NCBI RefSeq assembly: GCF_036323735.1
Contig: NC_086032.1
Coordinates: 54,338,599-54,402,598, forward strand
DNA length: 64,000 bases
From: Rattus norvegicus
Taxonomy: Eukaryota > Chordata > Mammalia > Rodentia > Muridae
Direction of reading: 5' to 3'
Positions within the stretch are counted from its first letter, which is position 1, and the number at the start of each line of letters is the position of its first letter. The notes beneath the pieces were generated by a model. It was given only the letters and a program-made list of their open reading frames with translations. It did not search any database and was not told the DNA's origin. Shown here piece after piece: positions 1-10,469 of this stretch. Position numbers and translations under genes: made by a program.

Positions 1-700
1 GGAGTTCTGTAGGCTTCTTGTATGTCTATGGGTATTCTTTTTTTAGGTTGGGGAAGTTTTCTTCTATGATTTTGTTGAAGATATTTACTGGTCCTTTGAG
101 CTGGGAGTCTTCACTCTCTTCTATACCTATTATCCTTAGGTTTGATCTTCTCATTGAGTCCTGGATTTCCTGTATGTTTTGGACCAGTAGCTTTTTCTAT
201 TTTACATTATCTTTGACAGTTGAGTCAATGATTTCTATGGAATCTTCTGCTCCTGAGATTCTCTCTTCCATCTCTTGTATTCTGTTGGTGAAGCTTGTAT
301 ATACAGCTCCTTGTCACTTCTTTTGGTTTTCTATATCCAGGGTTGTTTCCATGTGTTCTTTCTTGATTGCTTCTATTTCCATTTTTAATTCCTTCAACTG
401 TTTGATTGTGTTTTCCTGGAATTCTTTCAGGGTTTTTTGCGATTCTTTCAGGGATTTTTGCGATTCCTCTCTGCAGGCTTCTACTCGTTTATTAATGTTT
501 TCCTGTGTTTCCCTAAGGGAGTTCTTCACGTCTTACTTGAAGTCCTCCAGCATCATGATCAAATATGATTTTGAAACTAGATCTTGCTTTTCTGGTGTGT
601 TTGGATATTCCATGTTTGTTTTGGTGGGAGAATTGGGCTCCGATGATGCCATGTAGTCTTGGTTTCTGTTGCTTGGGTTTCTGCGCTTGCCTCTCGCCAT
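1..700 (-). pseudogene. L1 ORF1 fragment, interrupted by two stop codons
   Basis: ORF1 encodes the L1 RNA-binding, trimeric coiled-coil protein that packages L1 RNA. The start is the ATG at 698-700, in the context MARGKRRNPSNRNQDY, as in the other copies. The frame meets a stop at about codon 57 (plus-strand tta near 533-535), where the sister copies read a lysine. It meets a second stop, TGA, at 314-316 after the residues IENQKK. Between the stops lies a 71-residue charged, coiled-coil-type segment (314-529). It contains a 21-bp in-frame tandem duplication (421-462) that repeats the ESQK(S/T)LKE heptad. The RNA-binding C-terminal half continues off the window. It is non-functional as it stands. 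Confidence 0.9.
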
Positions 701-1602
701 CAGATTATCTCTAGTGTTACTTTGTTCTGCTATTTCTGACAGTGGGTAGACTGTCCTATAAGCCTGTGTGTCAGGAGTGCTGTAGACCTGTTTTCCTCTC
801 TTTCAGTCAGTTATGGGGACAGAGTGTTCTGCTTTTGGGCGTGTAGTTTTTCCTCTCTACAGGTCTTCAGCTGTTCCTGTGGGCCTGTGTCTTGTGTTCA
901 CCAGGCAGCTTTCTTGCAGCAGAAAAGTTGGTCTTACCTGTGGTCCTGAGGCTCAAGTTCGCTCGTGGGGTGCTGCCCACAGGCTCTCTGCAGCGGCAGC
1001 AACCAGGAAGATATGCACCGCCCCTTCCGTGAGCTTCAGTGCACCAGGGTTCTAGATGGCCTTTGGTGTTTTCCTCTGGCGTCCGAGATGTGTGTGCAGG
1101 GAGCAGTCTCTTCTGGTTTCCCAGGCTTGTCTGCCTCTCTGAAGGTTTATCTCTCCAGGGGATTTGGGTGCAGAGAACTTTTTATCTGGTTTGTTTCCTT
1201 CAGGTTCTGGCAGTGTCTCAGGCAGGGGTCCTGCTGCTCCTGGACCCTCCCACACGGGAGCCCAGAGGTCTTATACAGTTTCCTCTTGGGCCAGGGATGT
1301 GGGCAGGGGTGAGCAGTGTTGGTGGTCTCTTCCGCTCTGCAGCCTCAGGAGTGCCCACCTGACCAGGCGGTGAGGTCTCTTTCCCATGGGGTCTGGGAGC
1401 AGAGAGCTGCTGTGGGCCGGGATCCGCGGGTGTGGGACTTCCGGTAAACACAGGACGTGCCCGGTCCTAGAGGAATTCTGCCTCTGTGTGTCCTGATTTC
1501 ACCAGGCAGCTTTCTTGCAGCAGACAAGTTGGTCTTTCCTGTTGTCCCGAGGCTCAAGTTTGCTCGCGGAGTGCTGCCCACAGGCTCTCTGCGGCGGCAG
1601 CC
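701..1602 (-). promoter_or_regulatory. L1 5' UTR / internal promoter, partly duplicated in tandem
   Basis: This GC- and CpG-richer block upstream of ORF1 is the position of the L1 internal RNA polymerase II promoter. The rat L1 left end has been described as a CpG island with promoter activity. A landmark starting caccaggcagctttcttgca occurs at 899 and again at 1500, 601 bp apart, with matching sequence after it. The 5' UTR therefore contains at least one full unit and a partial second unit. The complete copy at 33009-33854 leads into a different 5' leader at the equivalent junction. Confidence 0.75.
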
Positions 1603-3395
1603 GAGTAATATCTTTTAAGATGAGACTTATACTCTTTTACTAAATTGAACAAGATTCCAGTGCAGTAGAACCTTTCTGGAATTTATGGGGTTGACTTGAG
1701 TGAGGACACCTAATAATGGAGTAGGTAGAGTTTAAAATTGACATTTAGAGTCAGGCATGACTTCTAGTAATGGGACTGGTTCATATTTGGCTAACTTGTT
1801 GGCCAAGAAGTAACCCAGGCTGAAAACGCATAGCAGGGACCAATTGCTGTGTACAACTTCTATACAACTCACTGAATGTAGATAGGTGGAGATCTTATAG
1901 GTTTGGAACCTTCACCGCTATGTTCTACTCTTTTTGGATCAAGAAGGTATTCTTCAGCCTGCAGAGAGAGAAATCTGGACAGCAGCCTGGCCATAAAAAA
2001 TTCCACCTGTAATCTGTCTTTCCTACAAGTTATACTAGAGCAAATGTAGGGAACAATTTGAGGGAGCATCCAAATAATGCTGCTTTAAGTTGAACCAGAA
2101 CCTGGATGGATAGCTCAGAGTCCCAGGGTAGAATCAATATGACTGAAAACAACAAGAAAAAATTCTAAATGATATAGTTTCTAATGATATTTTGGTCTGC
2201 TATATTCATCATCAGTCTCTGTAGTTCTGTTTTCATCTGATGGGCTTCCATTGGCAGCAGATCAGAGCAAGTGCAGAGAACCACAACCAGACATTATGCA
2301 GGGTGAGCAATGAGAGCAAGGTAGGGGGAACAGGAGGGAAGAGGAAGGGGAGAGGAGAAAGAGAAGGACCGTATCAGGGAGAGGGAGGGAGAGGGGAGAG
2401 GGAGGGTGAGGGAGGGGGAGGGGAAGGGAAGGGATGGAGAGGGGGAGAAGGAGACTTATGGTTCCAGGAAACCCCAGAAGATGGGGAAAAAAGACAGATC
2501 TGTTCTGTCTATCCATTGATTTATTATTTCTGTCTGTCAATGAAAGGAGATAGATAACATGACTAACCAAATCAACTAAGCAGGGCTCAACACCCCTCAC
2601 AAAGACTGAAAATGTAGCATGGAGCCTACATGACTCTATACCAGGTCCTGAGGGAATGTTATGGCTGTTAGTTTGGTGTTTTTGTGGGGCTTTGGAGAAA
2701 GTGTATCTCTGATTCTTTTCTCTGCCCTTCAGAATCCTCTCCTACTGGGTTTGTTTTACCCAGATTCAATGAGGGCTTTGATTTGCATCCTGTTTTGTCC
2801 TGATTAACTGTCATTACTTGTAGGCCTACTCTTTTCTGAGGAAAATGGAGGAGGTGTAGATCTAAAGAGGAAGGGAGATTGAAGGGTGCCAGGTGATTGG
2901 AGGGAAAGAAAATAGTGTTTAAGATGTATTATACTAGATAAGAATATATTTTCAAAAAAAGAGCACAAAATGTTTATTCTATTTTAATTAATAAGCTTGT
3001 TTACTTTTAAAACAAATACCAGGAAAAAACAGTTGTACTATTAAAATATCTGTATGTTCTAATTTTATTGAAGGACACAATATATACACTTGAACTCTTC
3101 ACAGATGGTGATCCTTCATGTAAGCATTTTCTCAAACAACCCTTCATGAAATTCTTTGGATGCAATGATATATTTTGCAAAATAACTTCTTCAATGGAAG
3201 CTAGAAATGTAAGATACCACCAATTCCAAAATTATCCGGTGAACCCACCCTAGAAATATCTAAGTAATTCAATCAACTTCTGGCAACCGTTTCTGAGGAC
3301 ACAGCTATGTGATGCACATCTAACATGGTTGTAAACAACTTTAAGCAGAATCAGCAGAGATTACCTCTGCTATCAATCACAAATATTTGACCATC
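1603..3395. other. AT-rich unique DNA, no gene recognised
   Basis: Apart from the purine-rich tract at 2313-2454, I recognise no gene, SINE or L1 here. Short open frames at 1869-2069 and 3068-3253 have no recognisable motif and no supporting signals. The stretch at 2640-2900 may belong to an old repeat that I cannot name. Confidence 0.5.
2313..2454 (+). repeat. Purine-rich (GGGA/GGA) low-complexity tract
   Basis: About 140 bases are almost pure A/G on the plus strand, with many runs of three to five G. Such homopurine DNA can form triplexes, and the G-runs fit an intramolecular G-quadruplex pattern. Frames crossing it encode only glycine/arginine or leucine/proline filler. Confidence 0.85.
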
Positions 3396-3409
3396 TCATG
3401 ATGTGAGTC

Positions 3410-3411
<2 letters not shown>

Positions 3412-3480
<69 letters not shown>

Positions 3481-3483
3481 TAT
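3412..3483. repeat. (TA)n microsatellite and poly(T) inside an L1 tail
   Basis: About 29 TA units (3414-3472) are followed by a T run. The array sits between the left target-site duplication and the reversed L1 3' end, so it occupies the L1 poly(A)-tail position and probably grew from it. Confidence 0.9.
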
Positions 3484-4629
3484 TAACTTGAGTATTTCTT
3501 ATATACATTTCAAGTGTTATTCCCTTTCCCGGTATCCGGGCAAACATCCCCCTCCCCCCTCCCCTTCCTTATGGGTGTTCCCCTCCCAACCCTCCCCCCA
3601 TTGCCGCCCTCCCCCCACCAGTCTAGTTCACTGGGGGTTCAGTCTTAGCAGGACCCAGGGCTTCCCCTTCCACTGGTGCTCTTACTAGGATATGCATTGC
3701 TACCTTTGAAGTCAGAGTCCAGGGTCAGTCCATGTATAGTCTTTGGGTAGTGGCTTAGTCCCTGGAAGCTCTGGTTGCTTGGCATTGTTGTACATATGGA
3801 GTCTCGAGCCCCTTCAAGCTCTTCCAGTTCTTTCTCTGATTCCTTCAACGGGGGTCCTATTCTCAGTTCAGTGGTTTGCTGCTGGCATTCGCCTCTGTAT
3901 TTGCTGTATTCTGGCTGTGTCTCTTAGGAGCGATCTATATCCGGCTCCTGTCGGTCTGCACTTCTTTGCTTCATCCATCTTGTCTAATTGGGTGGCTATA
4001 TATGTATGGGCCACATGTGGGGCAGACTCTGAATGGGTGTTCCTTCAGTCTCTGTTTTAATCTTTGCCTCTCTCTTCCCTGCCAAGGGTATTCTTGTTCC
4101 CCTTTTAAAGAAGGAGTGAAGCATTCACATTTTGATCATCCGTCTTGAGATTCATTTGCTCTAGGCATATAGGGTAATTCAAGCATTTGGGCTAATAGCC
4201 ACTTATCAATGAGTGCATACCATGTATGTCTTTCTGTGATTGGGTTAGCTCACTCAGGATGATGTTTTCCAGTTCCAACCATTTGCCTACGAATTTCATA
4301 AAGTCGTTGTTTTTGATAGCTGAGTAATATTCCATTGTGTAGATGTACCACATTTTCTGTATCCATTCCTCTGTTGAAGGTCATCTGGGTTCTTTCCAGC
4401 TTCTGGCTATTATAAATAAGGCTGCAATGAACATAGTGGAGCACGTGTCTTTTTTATATGTTGGGGCATCTTTTGGGTATATGCCCAAGAGAGGTATAGC
4501 TGGATCCTCAGGCAGTTCAATGTCCAATTTTCTGAGGATTCTCCAGACTGATTTCCAGAATGGTTGTACCAGTTTGCAATCCCACCAACAATGGAGGAGT
4601 GTTCTTCTTCCTCCACATCCTTGCCAGCA
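3412..4629 (-). mobile_element. 5'-truncated LINE-1 (3' UTR and ORF2 C-terminus)
   Basis: The minus strand carries the rat-type L1 3' UTR, with its C-rich (G-rich in sense) tract, and the last ~150 codons of ORF2, broken by small changes. The element is 5'-truncated at about 4629. It is flanked by a 16-bp direct repeat, tcatgatgtgagtctt, at 3396-3411 and 4630-4645. This is a clear target-site duplication from target-primed reverse transcription. The tail holds the (TA)n array. Confidence 0.95.
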
Positions 4630-4645
4630 TCATGATGTGAGTCTT

Positions 4646-6574
4646 ATTACTTCTGTTCAATTTTCATTGGTGGATATATAAAGGATAGTTTGAAAAGAAA
4701 AATATTAAACCAAGAGAGACAAACTATATTCATCAAACATCAAAAATGTTTTAGGCTTTGACAACTTGAATGATTGTGGTGATATTGCCTTTGATAGGGA
4801 ACATCAGAGAAAAAGTTGCCTTGTAAAAAGATTTGATGTACTTGGGCATTCCACTTCAGATGTGGTTATGGGCCTAAAATACATATTTAGAACATGGTAG
4901 AAACTTTGTTGTTATGAATATTTATATAAATATGTATACAGAAACCAAAATAAACATCTAGGAAACCATTGATTTATAATTTTTTCAGAATATATTTATT
5001 TAAATGGCTTCTTGTTTTTCTTAATTCTGTATATTTTAACTTTTAGAATATTTAATACAATATATTTATAATATTCTGTTATCCCTTCTAACACCTCTTA
5101 GATTCTCCCTCAACTCCTACATTTAACTTTGTACTTTTCCTCTCTTACCAAAAAATAAAACAAAATAAAATCAAACAAAAATAAATGACAAAAGAGATAA
5201 GCTAAATAAATCTTGGAGTCTGGTTTATACTGGCCAAATATTCCTGAACTTCAGTCTGTGGAGTGTTGATGACTTATAATAAATGGCCCTCCACTAGAAA
5301 TGACTGATCCTCCCTGTCCCCATAGTTATGAAATGTAAATATCTTCTAGGCTAAGCTATTGTGTCTAGTTCCTTTTCTCTAAGCGTAGTTTTATATGGCT
5401 TGAGTGCGTGCATGTTTGTGTTTGTGTCACAGTCTCTGTGAACTCATATGTACATCTGCTACACCATGTTTGGACAAAAACATTTTTTCCCTTGGGTTAT
5501 TCACCACCTCTGACTCTTAAAATCTTTCCACATCCTCTTTATCTTAAATCCCAGAAACATGCAGATATGGAAGTGATAGAGATATTCCATTTCTGTCTGA
5601 ATGACCCAATGTCCCCTTCTATGCTTCCTTCCATGGCTTTCTTTATTAATTACCATCTACTTCAAGAAAAAGCTCCTTTCATAAGAAACGTGATGATCAA
5701 TGGGTGAATCAAAATGCCACTAAAAGTCATTTAATGTTAATTTCATTAATCAAAATATTAGTAATAGGTTTTCCCTTAAGGCCTTTTACCCTTCTAGCCT
5801 CAGGTTCTTGGGATCAGCATGGGTACCATATGATGTGTTTGTACTTAAATACAATAAGAAAGTACTTTTTATTTATTACACCAGTGGGTTTACCAGTCAG
5901 GTTAGTATTATAGCTTGCATAAATTGATGATTACTCTTCTCCTATGGTGGCAAGCATCAGAACTATGAGCACTAGTCAATGAGAGAGAGGGATCCGATTT
6001 AGCATCAACTCAATTTCTTCATTTTCAATAGCATAAGTATATGGTGTCTTCACTAATGGGGTATTTGCATCACTTCGTGGAAGTAACACATACCATTGGC
6101 AATAGCCTGAAATAGCTGCTAAGGGATATATAGGAACTCTTTGGCCCACATCTCAAAAAAGTTCATCTTATTGCTGATACTTTGTATTTTATTTCGTAGA
6201 TTATGATATCTAGGTATAATATTGTTTCCCCCATTATATAGCAATTCCATTTAAAATCAGTTCTTATATTTATATATTTTACCATAGTTCTACAGAGACG
6301 CATTTGCAAGTTCAATTCAAAAGCTCTTTATTAGTAGTTATTTCTCCCAATATTTTTCTTATAGTTGACATTCTCATCAAACTCTATTTTTAATTTTTCT
6401 GTTATAGTTTTCTTATATCATTTTGTCACACTGTATTCTAGTTCCTATTACATGGAACATCTTTCTCCCTCCTAGTCCATTAGCAGCTACTTAACCTCAG
6501 CAGATATCCTTAACTAAATAGATTTCTAAAGCTTAAAACCTGGCATCCACTTATAAAATTAAAATGTGATATCT
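4646..6574. other. AT-rich unique DNA, nothing recognised
   Basis: I see no gene, RNA or named repeat in these 1.9 kb. There is an A-rich patch at 5150-5190. Open frames of up to 99 codons (5408-5707) lack any family resemblance. Confidence 0.5.
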
Positions 6575-7870
6575 GTCTATTAGGGTGTGGTTTAAGTCAC
6601 TCTATGTGATTCTAGTTCCACCCAAATAACTGCAAGTTCCATAATTTTAATTGTCAGGTGATCATTTAAGCTATTCTTAATTTTAGTGCAGAAAATAGCC
6701 CCAATGAGAATGGATGAACAAGTACCAATTTTATGATTTGGAGAGTGGTTTGGGTATGTGCCACAGAGTGACAGGTCTGTATTGCATGGTAGAGGTACTT
6801 TCACCTTTCTGAGGAAGAACAATGGCTCTACAAGTGGCCTTTCCAATCTGCAGTGCACTAATGTTCCCTCTTCCCACACTGTTGCCAACGGATTCTGTCA
6901 TACAGTTGTATTAAGTTGTATATCAAAAAGCATATGTCATATGCAGTTCATTTTATTAATCTTTGCCAACATGACCGGGGCAAGAAAAAAAATCTCACTG
7001 CAGTTTTAATTTGTATTTCCTTGACTGTTATGTGCATTGGACATTTTTTTTTGTCTTTAAATTTTTCTTTTTATTTTCTTGTCTATAATACTACATTTAT
7101 TTTTTTTTAACTTGAGTATTTCTTATATACATTTCGAGTGTTATTCCCTTTCCTGGTTTCTGGGCAAACATCCCCCTCCCCCCTCCCCTTTCTTATCGGT
7201 GTTCCCCTCCCCATGCTCCCCCCATTGCCGCCCTCCACCCAACAATCTAGTACTGGGGTTCAGTCTTAGCAGGACCCAGGGCTTCCCCTTCCACTGGTGC
7301 TCTTACTAGGATATTCATTGCTACCTATGAGGTCAGAGTCCAGGGTCAGTCCATGTATAGTCTTTAGGTAGTGGCTTGGTCCCTGGAAGCTCTGGTTGCT
7401 TGGCATTGTTGTACTTTTGAAAGTGTCAGTTATCTGTGTTTGATATTTTGAAAAAAAATTTTTCACTAAATATTGCATTTTTAAAATTGAAATATTTTTT
7501 ACTCTTAATGTGTAGGTTTAATTTAGATCATATAAAGGTTTTGTTGCATGTGTGGTTTGTCTCTTTGCTCAAATGATAAAGTCCTATACTGTAAGAAGCT
7601 TGTTACATTCATGAGACAATTTATTTTTTGCCTTAATGTCTATTCTATTAGCATTCTGTTCAAAATCATTTTGTGTGCCAATGGATTCAAGACTATTTCC
7701 CACTTTCTTTTGTATTAGATTCAGGCTATACAGTGTTATGCTGATCTTGATCTATTTTCAGTTTAGTTTTATACAAGATGACAGATGTTTATCTGTTTTT
7801 ATTCTTAATGCAGCCATCCTGTTTGAACAGGAGCAGCTGTGTTTTTTCTCAGAGTGTATATTACCTCTTT
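6575..7870 (-). mobile_element. Ancient, diverged LINE-1 ORF2 fragment, split by a young L1
   Basis: The minus strand aligns, with heavy divergence, to the C-terminal part of L1 ORF2. The left arm (6575-7060) translates in part as WEEGTLVHCRLERPLVEP and onward, the decayed counterpart of the cysteine-rich GTLLHCWWDCRLVKP segment. The right arm (about 7419-7870) continues into the region matching 28870-29080 of the complete copy. A younger L1 3' piece at 7098-7418 lies between the arms. Similarity may extend weakly to about 8330, but I cannot fix the end. Confidence 0.7.
7098..7418 (-). mobile_element. Short young LINE-1 3' UTR insertion
   Basis: A poly(T) start is followed by the same 3' UTR seen in the other young copies (ttaacttgagtatttctt and onward). 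It is truncated after about 310 bp at the cattgttgtacttttg position. It lies within the ancient L1 in the same orientation. I could not find a convincing target-site duplication. Confidence 0.9.
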
Positions 7871-10357
7871 ATTAATTTATTTATATCTTCATTTTCTTAA
7901 ATTACAGCCAGTTTCTCAGTTTTCTTTCTCTGTTACCTTTGTTTTGGATTTGTAATTCCAAAATAGACTTCCAAGCTTTAAGTGTGAAGTAGAGCTTGCT
8001 TCTGCCAATTATATGACAGAACTGTTTGTTCTTACTGTTATTTGCTTCCTGACAACTATGAGAGTTTTCTTGACAAGTTCAAAACCAGGTTTGTAGTGAT
8101 ATTGATCTTATGAGTATTGAAGCCATAAATTTAATTATGAAGAATTGACATTTTCAAAGCATTCTGCTTTTTCCCAGAGAAGCTTCACTTATATTTTTGT
8201 TAATCTAGAATCTCCTTTCCCAGGAATATTCTACTCTTAGGTATCAAGAATTATCATTTTCATTGATATTCACATATCATGTACCATTTTTTCTATTTTA
8301 CAGTATTTTATAATGATATTTTTTCATAGATTATAACAATATCGAATCTATGTGAAAAAAATTATAAGAGCCAGGGTAGAAAGGCTGATCTAAGGCAATA
8401 ATATCTTTTAGAAAAGAGGAGTTTATGCACACCTGCGCTCTTAGAGATTCTGACAACATGAAGAAGACCTGACCAAGCTAAAGCAAACCAAAACCTCAAC
8501 ATGGAGAAAAGCAAGTAGGAAAACATTCCACCTGTAGTTAAAAAAAAGCATTTGCAATTGACTCCTCATGCAATAGGAAAATCAAGTTTCTCCAGTAGAA
8601 TGTCAGGAGTAACAAAAATATGTTGCTACATTCTCATTTAGTTGACAAGGGATGTGAGGCTTCAGAGAATGTTAAAGGAACTAAGGACAGTAAATAAGTA
8701 AAACACATTGTTTAAATTCTTAGAATTAGTAAAGTAAAGCACATTTTATATAAATAAAACCATTAATGATAATGCACCAAGTAAGATGCTAGGAAATAAT
8801 AAAGGGCTGAGAAACTAGGGGGCAACATAACTCTCCTGAAGGGACAGAGGAGAAGGCATCTGTGACATAGATATGTAATGCTGTTGCTAGTGTTGTGGTA
8901 GCGGTGGTTATAACAGTTGTGGCTTTCCTTTTGTATGATCAGTTTACATACCACTTCTCTCCCAGATATATTAGCATATCTTTTAGTTTGATCTGTAATA
9001 ATACAAAAGTCAGTGTATCTGAGATTCTTTTTGAAAAGTTTAAAAATCCTTCACAAGTGCTAGCATGAAAATTACTTGACTGCGTTGAAATCCATGGAAC
9101 CTAAATGTCTGTGGGAATGGAAGGATTGTGTTTCCCATTTACATTCCATCAACTCTTGTGCAATTTGTCAATGTCAAAATTGGCACATTGTATTCCTAGA
9201 CAGCTCTGTGCCATTATGCCTCCAAAGATTACATTATGTTACAGTGTATTCAATTCCCTCAAGCAAGAAATAGGATGGCTTCCTATAGGTAAAAATATTT
9301 AGTTTCACAGTGAAACTGATCATTTTGCCTCTTTCCTTGCCTTTAGCTATTTTTCATTTGTGAATGTGATGTTAAGAAATGAGTCACAATTTTAATCCTT
9401 CACACAAAGGGAATTGTGGATAAGAAGAGAATTGCTGAAAGATCCTTTTTAATTAAGACCTGGTAGTTGAAAGCATTTCAAAAGTGTTAACCAGATTTTC
9501 CTAAATATAAAAAACAAACAAATAAACAAGGGTAATAAAGACAATGAACTCTTCAGGTACAAAGTAGGAAAGTATGCACAAGAAAGAGACGTAATTTTGG
9601 GAACACTTGTAAAGTATTTATTCTATAATTAAAAATAAGATTTTTTAATATATAAAATGTAATCAAGTCTAGGAAACTATCCATTTTAAAGAAATATGTA
9701 ATCAGACCCTTAAGAACCTTACTTTCGGTTGTCCATATTGCTAGGCTCCCTAGAAAGCTTTTGGATAAAAAAGGGGGATTATTTTTCAGTGTTACACTAA
9801 TATCGTTCCTCCTCCTTGTTGTGGGGCAATAGGTTTAGTGACTGCATCAGCTTCTACCTCTTTCCTAGATCTCTCTTGCAGTTATTAGACGGAGCTGCTA
9901 TTTCCATGTGTTCCTGCTGAACAGCTTTTAGTGACTCTTTTAAGACAAATGGAATTTGTCAGAGAATAAGATGCTACACTTCACTCTACAAAACACTGTG
10001 GCTGTCCTGTAGTGGTAACCTCCTTCTTTGTCTTCTTACCTTTGATGTTGCAATTCAGGATTTTGTTAAATGTATTTGTTTTTCATTGCTAGTATTACAG
10101 CATTTGTTTAAATATTGGCATCTGATATATTTTGTAGCTAAAGATCTAAAGATGATTCTGAGCTCTTCATAACTCCTTTCTCATGTGCTGTACTCACAGG
10201 CATGTGCTGCCACACTCATCAATTTCTTATCTCAAGGGTTATTATTATTAATAGTTTTCTTTACTTGTATTGATAATAAGTTAATATCAATTTCCCAGTG
10301 ACAGAATCTAATTAAAAACTTAGGAATTATATGGTAATTTTAAATAAAACATATTTC
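7871..10357. other. AT-rich unique DNA with at most fragmentary repeats
   Basis: No gene is recognised. A GTT-rich trinucleotide patch lies near 8880-8920. A possible B1 scrap lies at 10158-10222. Frames near 8763-8954 and 9076-9302 show no domain. Confidence 0.5.
10158..10222 (-). mobile_element. Possible B1 SINE scrap
   Basis: The stretch with cacaggcatgtgctgccaca resembles the reversed 5' end of B1 (aaaggcgtgcgccaccacg). It is short and diverged, so this is only a suggestion. Confidence 0.35.
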
Positions 10358-10458
10358 TTTTTTTTTTTTTTGGTTATTTTTTTCGGAGCTGGGGACCGAA
10401 CCCAGGGCCTTGCGCTTCCGAGGTAAGTGCTCTACCACTGAGCTAAATCCCCAGCCCC
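10358..10458 (-). mobile_element. ID SINE (BC1/tRNA-Ala derived)
   Basis: The minus strand reads as the rat ID consensus: a tRNA-like A box (TAGCTCAGTGG), a B box (GGTTCGGTCC), and then an A-rich tail, seen as T runs at 10358-10383. These are internal RNA polymerase III promoter motifs. Imperfect flanks, aacatatttc (10348-10357) and aatatatttc (just after 10458), may be its target-site duplication. It lies immediately 3' of the L1 at 10470-11660 in the same orientation. Confidence 0.95.
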
Positions 10459-10469
10459 AATATATTTCA

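Larger units (their letters stand above)
1..1602 (-). mobile_element. LINE-1, 5' part only (5' UTR and part of ORF1), cut by window edge
   Basis: The minus strand carries an L1 5' UTR followed by the N-terminal two thirds of ORF1. The rest of ORF1, ORF2 and the 3' end lie left of the window. The sequence is nearly the same as the complete L1 at 27326-33854 (compare 32332-33760). The right boundary near 1602 is where similarity to L1 5' UTR units stops and AT-rich unique DNA begins. The 3' end is absent, so no target-site duplication can be assessed. The low divergence suggests a fairly young insertion. Confidence 0.93.

Noticed and set aside
18..656. 212-codon plus-strand open frame
   Set aside because: It is the antisense of L1 ORF1. 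The same antisense frames recur over every ORF1 copy (for example 22444-22833, 32354-32788), so it is not a gene.
2240..2600. Gly/Arg-rich and Leu/Pro-rich frames
   Set aside because: They are translations of the purine-rich low-complexity tract.
10384..10458. tRNA-like sequence (also at 21583-21659 and 51262-51338)
   Set aside because: The A and B boxes belong to ID SINEs derived from tRNA-Ala/BC1. They have A tails and target duplications, so they are not tRNA genes.
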